In this document: positions 1-4,895 of the stretch, one piece after another
Position numbering within the stretch: the first letter of the stretch is position 1
Layout of the letters: the number at the start of each line of letters is the position of its first letter
Notes under the pieces: model-generated
Told to the model about the DNA's origin: nothing
Database searches by the model: none
Seen by the model: only the letters and a program-made list of their open reading frames with translations
NCBI GenBank assembly: GCA_947455695.1
Contig: CANGRN010000090.1
Coordinates: forward strand, 1 to 6,318
DNA length: 6,318 nucleotides
Source of the DNA: Alphaproteobacteria bacterium
GTDB taxonomy: Bacteria; Pseudomonadota; Alphaproteobacteria; Micropepsales; Micropepsaceae
Direction of reading: 5' to 3'
Program-made: the position numbers and the translations under genes

Positions 1-621
1 ATCCGAACAGGGAAGCTGGCTGAACTGCACCCCGAACAGCGGGCCACCTTCCAGGCCCGGCGTGATCGCCGCCGTGGGCGGGAAGAATTGCTGCACGATC
101 TCGCTGGCGGTGCGAGTGGAGAAGGCGTTGCCGCCGCTGGACAGATAGGCGCCGGTAACGGCCTTGGCGATGGCACCGGCCGCGGCGGGAACCGAAACGC
201 CTTCCAGGTCGGTGTTGTTGGCCGGATTGGGCGCTGCGCGCAAGGTGGCGTTATCGGGCGCACCGGCCATCTTGTAGACCGCCAGCACATTGCCGACACG
301 GTCCACCACCGCGATCACGGCGGGCTTGCCCTGCGCGGAGGCTTCGGCCACGGCGCGCGAAATGATCTTTTGCACATCGCTGACGCTGAGGCTTTGCGAG
401 TCCGGTACGTTGAACACGCTGGCCGGTATGGACGGTGTGGCGGTGGTGTTGGTCACCGCGGCGGTGCTGCCGGTGGTGTTGGTGGTGGCGGCGGCCGGGC
501 TGGGCGTGGAATTGGTCGCGCTGGTGTTGGAGCTGGCGCTGCCGTCATTCTTGCCGCAGGCGCTCAGCACCAACAGTCCGCTCAACGCGATGCTCAGCAA
601 CGGACGGATACGCGCAATCAT
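1..621 (-). CDS. Lipoprotein with GlcG/HbpS-type (DUF336) heme-binding domain, 5' part only
   Basis: The reading frame is open from the ATG at 621-619 to the window edge, giving 207 residues without a stop; the C-terminal part lies outside. Residues 1-22 form a lipoprotein signal peptide: basic start (R4, R6), hydrophobic core, and lipobox L19-S20-A21-C22. Residues 26-65 are a low-complexity Ser/Thr/Asn/Ala/Pro linker, as in surface-tethered proteins. From about residue 75 the sequence resembles the GlcG/HbpS (DUF336) fold, with AVVDRVGNVLAVYKMAGA at 104-121, a later LSSGGNAFSTRTA stretch (160-172) and GGPLFGVQFSQLPCSD (192-207), which I associate with longer heme-binding members of this family. 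HbpS-type proteins bind heme; that role here is inferred. The start has GGGGAG upstream in GGTGGGGAGACTGAA-ATG, and the ATGA overlap with the upstream cytochrome gene supports translational coupling. The protein is probably anchored to a membrane facing the periplasm or outside. Confidence is high for lipoprotein, moderate for ligand. Confidence 0.82.
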   Translation of the reverse strand, partial: MIARIRPLLSIALSGLLVLSACGKNDGSASSNTSATNSTPSPAAATTNTTGSTAAVTNTTATPSIPASVFNVPDSQSLSVSDVQKIISRAVAEASAQGKPAVIAVVDRVGNVLAVYKMAGAPDNATLRAAPNPANNTDLEGVSVPAAAGAIAKAVTGAYLSSGGNAFSTRTASEIVQQFFPPTAAITPGLEGGPLFGVQFSQLPCSD

Positions 622-1967
622 TTCAGTCTCCCCACCGCGCCGGCCAACTGCCGGATCGCGTCGCGAAATTCCGCCGGATTCCAGGCATTGGTGTCATGCA
701 CTTCGGCGTAAAGCTTGTTGATCTGGGGCCGCACGCCTTCGGCGGCCTTGCGGTCCACCTGGCCTTGCGCCACCAACGAATTGAGCAGCGTGTCGGCGGC
801 CATCACCGCCTGGGCGCCGCCTTCATAGTCGGTATAGCGCGCCGCGGCCCCGCTCAGCACCGCATCCAGCGCCGCGAAGGTCTCGCCCCGGTTGAAGGCA
901 TGGCCCGCCATCGCGGCCGCCAGGTTGCGCGCCGCGCCCGCAAGCTGCGAAGCCGCCGCGGTCGCGTCACGGCTCTGCGCCATGACGGTATGGAAAGCGC
1001 GCGCCGCCGCATCGAAGCTGGCGCCTTCGCCCGGCGCCGCGACTTTTGCGATGGCCGACAGCATGATCATGTTTTCGTCATTGAAGGGCGGCGTGCCAGG
1101 CGGCAGGGGGCGGCCCGGATTGGCCTCGGCCGTCAACGCCGCATTGGGCTCATCCGAAATGCGGCGGTGGCAGCTCTGGCAATCGAAGAAATAGAATTCG
1201 GGGAACGCACCTTCATTGGTGTGCACGCCGTCGGCATAGAGCGAGAGCTGGCGTTCCACCGCCAGGGCCTGGCCCACTGCCCAGAACTTGATGCCGCTGG
1301 CCAGGGGCTTGCGCTTCACATAATCGGCATCGAAATCGTAATGGCGCTGCAGCGCGCTGAAGAGATCGAGTTCGAACGACACGCGCGGATGACCCGCCGC
1401 CATCATCTTGTGGGTGACGAACTGGCCGGACTTGGCGCTGCCGAAATGGCAGTCGAGACACAGATTGGCGCGCGCGCGCGGATCTTCCAGCGCGGTCATG
1501 CCGTTCTTCACATTGTCGGCATGGGTGACGCCGACCGTGTAGTGGCTCACCAGCCAGCCACCGGCACCGCCATGACAGGCCTCGCAGCCCACGCCATCAG
1601 ATATCTGGAACTTGGAGCCCCGCGCCGATGCAGGCTCGGCATGGCAGCCCAGGCATTCCTTGGCGCTCTCGGCACGTCCCAGGCCCAGGCGCTGGGCGAT
1701 GCCTTGCGCGCGGCTGCGTGTGAGAACCTGCCATGCCTGGCTGTGCGAGCCGGCGGCCGACGTCGTGTCCTGCCAGGTGATCAGTTCGTTCTGCCGCACC
1801 GTCTTGCCGGTGGGCGCCAGACGTCCGTGACATGTGGAACCACCGCAGGAGGCGACACCTTCATGGGTGCCCGGCGCATCGGCGGCAAAAAGCGGCGTGG
1901 AAAAAAGCGACAGCAGAAGCGTCAAGCCAAAGGCGCGCGCGCACTGACCCCTTGATAAGCCCGCCAC
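618..1967 (-). CDS. Secreted multiheme cytochrome c (five heme-attachment motifs, cytochrome c554-like)
   Basis: This 449-residue protein starts at a GTG (1967-1965) with GTAGGGGG just upstream, five bases away; no ATG in frame fits better. Residues 1-28 are a Sec signal peptide with cleavage after L26-F27-A28 or A29, so the protein is periplasmic. Covalent heme motifs are an atypical CX4CH at C41-H47 (CGGSTCH) and four standard CXXCH at C105-H109 (CLGCH), C128-H132 (CEACH), C170-H174 (CLDCH) and C263-H267 (CQSCH). H149 and H193 (in AAGHPRVSFEL) are candidate distal ligands. The order and spacing resemble the cytochrome c554-like multiheme family, which passes electrons in the periplasm. Residues 280-449 carry no heme motif and look like an alanine-rich helical domain. 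Its stop overlaps the start of the downstream heme-type lipoprotein gene, implying a joint role. The electron donor and acceptor cannot be read from the sequence. Haem attachment would need a cytochrome c maturation system located elsewhere. Confidence 0.9.
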   Translation of the reverse strand: MAGLSRGQCARAFGLTLLLSLFSTPLFAADAPGTHEGVASCGGSTCHGRLAPTGKTVRQNELITWQDTTSAAGSHSQAWQVLTRSRAQGIAQRLGLGRAESAKECLGCHAEPASARGSKFQISDGVGCEACHGGAGGWLVSHYTVGVTHADNVKNGMTALEDPRARANLCLDCHFGSAKSGQFVTHKMMAAGHPRVSFELDLFSALQRHYDFDADYVKRKPLASGIKFWAVGQALAVERQLSLYADGVHTNEGAFPEFYFFDCQSCHRRISDEPNAALTAEANPGRPLPPGTPPFNDENMIMLSAIAKVAAPGEGASFDAAARAFHTVMAQSRDATAAASQLAGAARNLAAAMAGHAFNRGETFAALDAVLSGAAARYTDYEGGAQAVMAADTLLNSLVAQGQVDRKAAEGVRPQINKLYAEVHDTNAWNPAEFRDAIRQLAGAVGRLK

Positions 1968-1988
1968 AAAAACCCCCTACCCACGCCC

Positions 1989-2003
1989 GGCGGTAACCCC
2001 GCC
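1989..2003 (-). other. Small GC-rich hairpin in the leader of the cytochrome gene
   Basis: The sequence GGCGG-TAACC-CCGCC (plus-strand reading) is a perfect 5-bp inverted repeat with a 5-base loop, 22 bases upstream of the GTG start of the cytochrome gene. It lacks a following T-run on either strand, so it is not an intrinsic terminator. It may shape the leader RNA; it may also be chance in GC-rich DNA. Confidence 0.2.
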
Positions 2004-2036
2004 AAAAGCCTTGGTTTCGTAGCAGTTTCAGGCCTG

Positions 2037-2074
2037 TTTTGAAAGCAAGGGAACCTTGATGACAATTTATCATC
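2037..2074 (-). promoter_or_regulatory. Possible promoter and operator upstream of the cytochrome-lipoprotein pair
   Basis: The 132-bp gap between the signalling gene and the cytochrome gene holds an AT-rich imperfect palindrome at 2058-2074 (GATGACAATTTATCATC on the plus strand), with perfect 5-bp outer arms GATGA/TCATC and one mismatched pair. Reading on the minus strand, TTGTCA (2065-2060) inside this palindrome could act as a -35 element, 17 bases before a weak -10, TCAAAA (2042-2037). A regulator bound at the palindrome would then cover the -35. It does not fit the FNR or CRP half-site pattern. The palindrome is seen directly; promoter and operator functions are inferred and weak. Confidence 0.28.
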
Positions 2075-2099
2075 GTGCGGCATACCAGCCGCGGCAAGC

Positions 2100-4523
2100 C
2101 TAGCCGTGCGGCTTGATCGAATACATCCGGAAGTTGCCAAAGCCCTTGGCGGTGGGCTGGATGCCGACATAGTCGCAGCGCCAGTCCTTGGCCCCCGCCA
2201 GGAACAGCGCGCTGGCCAGCTGCTCTGTCACATAGATTTCACCGGGTGGGGTGACCGGCTCGATGCGGGCGGCACGGATGATCTCCCGGCCTGCGAAAGA
2301 ATCTTTCTTCAGGATGGGATCGTGGATGGGGTGGCAGGGGCCGTAATGGACGGCAATCCGCAGCTGCAGATGCACGGCGATGCCGTGGCGGTCCCGGTCG
2401 AAGCCCTCCGAGCGGTCCTGCATGGCGATGGCGCAGGCGGCGGCCATGGCGGGGGTGCGGAAAACCAGGAAAATTCCGTCGCCGGCGGTGGCACGGTAAT
2501 CGATATCGCCTCCGAAAGGCTCGATGGCTTCGGCCAGGCCGGCCATGTAGGTCTGGACGAAAAGCTCCATATGCCGTTCCGGCAACTTGCTGAAACCACG
2601 CACGTCCGCGAACAGGAAGGCGCGCGGCGCCACATCCGGGCTGATGTGATCGTCGGGCGGCGGCGGGGGCTGGGTCAGCCGGTAAGGCGCACCCTGCGGC
2701 GGGATGATGACACTGGGCAGGCCCAGTCCGGACCATTTGGCCACTTCCGCCGCCGCGGTGGCGACCGCCTTGGCAGGTGCGCCGTTCCAGATCGCCAGCT
2801 GGCAAACGCTGGTCGCCAGGGCGTCGGCATGGCGGCGCGCCATGCCCATAGCGTGGCTGCTGCACAAGGCTTTGACGCAATCATGCTCCAGCACGTCATT
2901 GTCGATCACATCGGAGACGGTGCGGGCCTTGGCCATGCAGGCGGCGAAACGCGCTTCCCAGCCCGGCGACACCGAACTCTTCACAAAATCCTCGGCCCGG
3001 TAGGGCAGCACGACATGCAATTCGATGCCCGCCGCCAGCGCCGCTTCGGCCATCAATATGTCGCCGCCGCTGCACAGCGAGCCATAGGCAAAGCCGGCAT
3101 TGAGCGCCGCCATCTGGGCCGCGATTTGGAACGTTGCGGCGTCCGCATCGTCCAGGTTGCGGTGGCCGCAATAATAGACCACCGAAGGCACGCGCAGATC
3201 ATCGAGCAGGCTGCTGTCGCAGCCGCGCGCCGCGCACACCGTCAAAAGCTGCTTCTTGGTGGAGGCCATGCCGGATGCGGACATGCCCAGCGCGCTGGCC
3301 GCCTTCAGGACCGGGGCCACCTCGTCGCTCTTGCCCAGCACCAGCAGCGCTTCGGCCTTTGTCGCAAGGCCCCAATAATCCTTTGAATCCGCCACTTCCC
3401 GCAATGTCTGGCGTGCCAGCTTTTCTGCCATCGCCTGTTCGCCCGCGAGCAAAAACAAGGTGGCGGCATTGATCAGCGGATAATAGCCGCCGAAGCGGCG
3501 ATAGACTGTTTCATAGGCGTTGGCGGCTTCGATCAACGCCTCGCGGCGCGCATCGGCATGCGCTTCCAGCGCGATGTCCTTCAGGCAGCGCGCTTCCAGT
3601 GCGGCGATGTCGCGCGCCATGTCGGCGGGCAGCGCCTCCAGCGGCGCATGCGCCAGGCGCTCGCGAAAACATTCCAGTCCCAGGCGCGGCGCACCGGCAC
3701 GCGCAAGTGCCAGCACCAGAAGCTGGTCGCGTTCGGTGCGCCGCCTGATCTCAGGATCGTCGGGCGCATGGCGCAACAGATCCAGCGCGGTGAGAAAATC
3801 ACCCGCCGCCAGCGCCGCCTTCGCGCGGGCGATGTCGTTGGGAAAGCGCTTGTCCAGAAGGGCGGCCATCATGTCGGCGATGGCCGCATCGGTGGCGGGA
3901 ATGATGCCGTCCTTGCGATGAAGCAAGGGCTGGTTCGGCGTGGCGGGATCGATCACCAGCAGCGGCAGGCCCAGCGCGACGGCATCGCGCGCGCTCTGGC
4001 CGGTCTGGGAACCCCAGCGATCGGCCGACAGGATCGCAAGCACGATGTCGCTTTTGCGAATGACCGTGTCGGCACAGTCTATATAGGCGCGGTTGCGCGC
4101 GTCCTCGTTGGCCAGGTCGCCGGGCAATTCCTCCGCCCCCAGTCCCTGGCGCGCCTGGTCCAGCAGGGCACGGAAGGCGGCGATTTCCTCGTCGAAATCG
4201 CCCAGGTTGAAGGTCTTTTCATAGTCGGCCTGTGACGCCGGCAGGATGGCCTGGAGGCGGTAGCCCTGTTCCAGCCCGGCACAGGCTATCAGCTGGTCGG
4301 CGCCCTGCGCCAGAGGAGATATCACCGCAAGTTCAAGCCCTTCGGGGCGCGCGCGCCACTGGCCGATGGCCGCCAGAATATCGCGGACCGAGCGCGCGAC
4401 CGCAGCCCTGTCCTCGAGCGAGATGACGCGATGGCCGATGGCGGCGATGCGCAGGATGTTCTGTATCTCGGCCAACAGGACCTCGCGGAAAGGTTTCGAC
4501 CTATAGCAGAAAGCGGCGCGCAT
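2100..4523 (-). CDS. Signalling protein: SLOG-like, TRAFs-binding/TPR-like, SLOG-like and class III nucleotide cyclase domains
   Basis: The 807-residue frame has four parts. Residues 25-195 look like a SLOG (LOG/DprA-type Rossmann) domain, with AAIGHR (27-32), SPLAQGADQLIACA (69-82), a run ending ILP (93-95) and SDIVLAILSADRWG (158-171). Residues 225-435 are helical; YYPLINAATLFLLAG (347-361) matches the TRAFs-binding/DUF4071 TPR-like type. Residues 447-610 repeat the SLOG pattern: CGHR (452-455), GSLCSGGDILMAEAA (481-495), VLP (505-507). A proline-rich linker (619-624) leads to a class III cyclase domain (635-807) with metal-binding D640 (FLFADVRGFS) and D682 (TAGDGIFLVF), and arginine R753. 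The usual purine-selecting lysine position is A678 (R677 beside it), and the usual asparagine is I749. No signal peptide or membrane segment is seen, so it is cytosolic. SLOG domains sense or process nucleotides; activity and ligand here are inferred. Start choice is uncertain: the ATG lacks a clear Shine-Dalgarno, while a TTG at 4475 (residue 17) has GAGG five bases upstream. The gene ends 132 bp before the cytochrome gene; no intrinsic terminator is evident. Confidence 0.85.
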   Translation of the reverse strand: MRAAFCYRSKPFREVLLAEIQNILRIAAIGHRVISLEDRAAVARSVRDILAAIGQWRARPEGLELAVISPLAQGADQLIACAGLEQGYRLQAILPASQADYEKTFNLGDFDEEIAAFRALLDQARQGLGAEELPGDLANEDARNRAYIDCADTVIRKSDIVLAILSADRWGSQTGQSARDAVALGLPLLVIDPATPNQPLLHRKDGIIPATDAAIADMMAALLDKRFPNDIARAKAALAAGDFLTALDLLRHAPDDPEIRRRTERDQLLVLALARAGAPRLGLECFRERLAHAPLEALPADMARDIAALEARCLKDIALEAHADARREALIEAANAYETVYRRFGGYYPLINAATLFLLAGEQAMAEKLARQTLREVADSKDYWGLATKAEALLVLGKSDEVAPVLKAASALGMSASGMASTKKQLLTVCAARGCDSSLLDDLRVPSVVYYCGHRNLDDADAATFQIAAQMAALNAGFAYGSLCSGGDILMAEAALAAGIELHVVLPYRAEDFVKSSVSPGWEARFAACMAKARTVSDVIDNDVLEHDCVKALCSSHAMGMARRHADALATSVCQLAIWNGAPAKAVATAAAEVAKWSGLGLPSVIIPPQGAPYRLTQPPPPPDDHISPDVAPRAFLFADVRGFSKLPERHMELFVQTYMAGLAEAIEPFGGDIDYRATAGDGIFLVFRTPAMAAACAIAMQDRSEGFDRDRHGIAVHLQLRIAVHYGPCHPIHDPILKKDSFAGREIIRAARIEPVTPPGEIYVTEQLASALFLAGAKDWRCDYVGIQPTAKGFGNFRMYSIKPHG

Positions 4524-4579
4524 GGGACGCGGCGAGACTTCGCTGCATGACGAGTTTTTGACAGAAGGTCAGTGTCCAA

Positions 4580-4600
4580 AGCGCTTAAAAATCAAGCACT
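4580..4600. promoter_or_regulatory. Imperfect inverted repeat upstream of the signalling gene
   Basis: AGCGCTT-AAAAATC-AAGCACT has 7-bp arms with one mismatch around an A-rich 7-base centre, about 57 bases upstream of the annotated ATG of the minus-strand signalling gene. Its position suits an operator or part of that gene's promoter region. No convincing minus-strand -35/-10 pair was found between 4524 and 4660, so the promoter for this gene remains unplaced. TTGACA at 4558-4563 on the plus strand lacks a -10 at usable spacing. Confidence 0.22.
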
Positions 4601-4625
4601 AGAAGACCGTTGATGGGCCCTTTCG

Positions 4626-4654
4626 TTGACTCTCCGGGAACCCCGGGATTTACT
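4626..4654 (+). promoter_or_regulatory. Candidate sigma-70-type promoter of gdhA
   Basis: TTGACT (4626-4631, five of six matches to the -35 consensus) is followed after exactly 17 bases by TTTACT (4649-4654, four of six matches to the -10). A start near 4661 would give a leader of about 230 nt before gdhA, beginning just upstream of the hairpin region. The spacer holds a dyad, CCGGG-AAC-CCCGG (4634-4646), where a regulator could bind between the two elements. It is the best plus-strand promoter match found in the 368-base region; it has not been shown to be active. Confidence 0.45.
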
Positions 4655-4675
4655 CTTTTGGGGTTTTGGGGAGCT

Positions 4676-4847
4676 CCTCGGACGAACAGGTTCTTGTGCG
4701 CCACAAGGTGCAGGAAACCTGATGCCGAGGCGCGCATGCAATGACGCAGATGTTCCTGCCATATGCGCGCGACGCAGGTTGCTGCCCTGCAATTTCGCCC
4801 TTCGCACTCAGCATGTCCGTGACCTTCGCGCCTGTGCGCGACGTCAC
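4676..4847 (+). promoter_or_regulatory. Structured leader region of gdhA, four consecutive hairpins
   Basis: Hairpin 1 (4676-4730) has three nested perfect stems of 6 bp: CCTCGG/CCGAGG (4676-4681 with 4725-4730), CAGGTT/AACCTG (4687-4692 with 4716-4721) and CTTGTG/CACAAG (4693-4698 with 4702-4707), with a CGC loop and an 8-base bulge at 4708-4715. Hairpin 2 pairs CGCGCAT (4731-4737) with ATGCGCG (4763-4769), directly abutting hairpin 1, and can form GCAG/CTGC inside. Hairpin 3 pairs GCAGG (4774-4778) with CCTGC (4786-4790). Hairpin 4 pairs GTGAC/GTCAC (4819-4823 with 4843-4847) and CGCGC/GCGCG (4827-4831 with 4836-4840) around CTGT. The motif CAGGTT recurs at 4775-4780 and could compete for AACCTG (4716-4721), allowing two alternative folds. 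I recognise no known riboswitch, and the opposite strand could fold as well. Pairing is read directly; regulatory function is inferred. Confidence 0.4.
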
Positions 4848-4895
4848 CCCTTCATAAAATCCATTTCCAACACAACAACGAGGAAAGACCGATGA
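4722..4895 (+). CDS. Possible 57-residue leader ORF coupled to gdhA
   Basis: An ATG at 4722 has AGGA (4712-4715) six bases upstream and the frame stays open to a TGA at 4893-4895 that overlaps the gdhA start codon (ATGA). The peptide would be MPRRACNDADVPAICARRRL and onward, rich in Arg and Cys, with no recognised domain, signal or membrane segment. Codon use is unlike the neighbours: AGG three times, ATA twice, CGA twice, and many A/T third positions. It is therefore unlikely to be an ordinary protein gene, but could be a translated leader that feeds ribosomes to gdhA. The gdhA start also has its own good ribosome-binding site, so coupling is not required. It may simply be chance. Confidence 0.2.
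   Translation: MPRRACNDADVPAICARRRLLPCNFALRTQHVRDLRACARRHPFIKSISNTTTRKDR

Noticed and set aside
1468..1480. Alternating CG run, possible Z-DNA
   Set aside because: It encodes Arg-Ala-Arg-Ala within the cytochrome and is expected in GC-rich coding DNA.
435..1955. Long plus-strand open frame of 506 codons opposite the cytochrome and lipoprotein genes
   Set aside because: It is rich in Arg, Ala, Gly and His with no recognisable domain, and lies antisense to genes with heme motifs, signal peptide and lipobox. It is a by-product of GC-rich codon use.
2076..2091. GCGGC/GCCGC hairpin just after the signalling gene stop as a terminator
   Set aside because: The stem is only 5 bp and no T-run follows on the minus strand.
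2106..3386. Plus-strand open frame of 426 codons opposite the signalling gene
   Set aside because: Low-complexity Gly/Arg/Ala/His translation with no motif; the minus strand has clear cyclase and SLOG motifs.
4656..4671. TTTTGGGGTTTTGGGG, identical to a ciliate telomere repeat and a possible two-run quadruplex element
   Set aside because: Only two G-runs are present, so no intramolecular quadruplex is possible, and the setting is plainly bacterial. It probably marks the start of the gdhA transcript by chance.
4592..4847. Minus-strand frames of 65-71 codons in the divergent region
   Set aside because: Arg/Ser-rich translations without motifs or ribosome sites; they overlap the leader hairpins and the promoter.
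4741..4857. 38-codon plus-strand frame (MTQMFLPYARDAGCC and onward) in the gdhA leader
   Set aside because: Its codon use is better than the 57-codon frame, but the only nearby GAGG is ten bases upstream and buried in hairpin 1. There is no further support.
4880..4891. GAGGAAAGACCG resembling the conserved start of RNase P RNA
   Set aside because: It lies directly before the gdhA ATG as a ribosome-binding site, and none of the other conserved RNase P segments is present.
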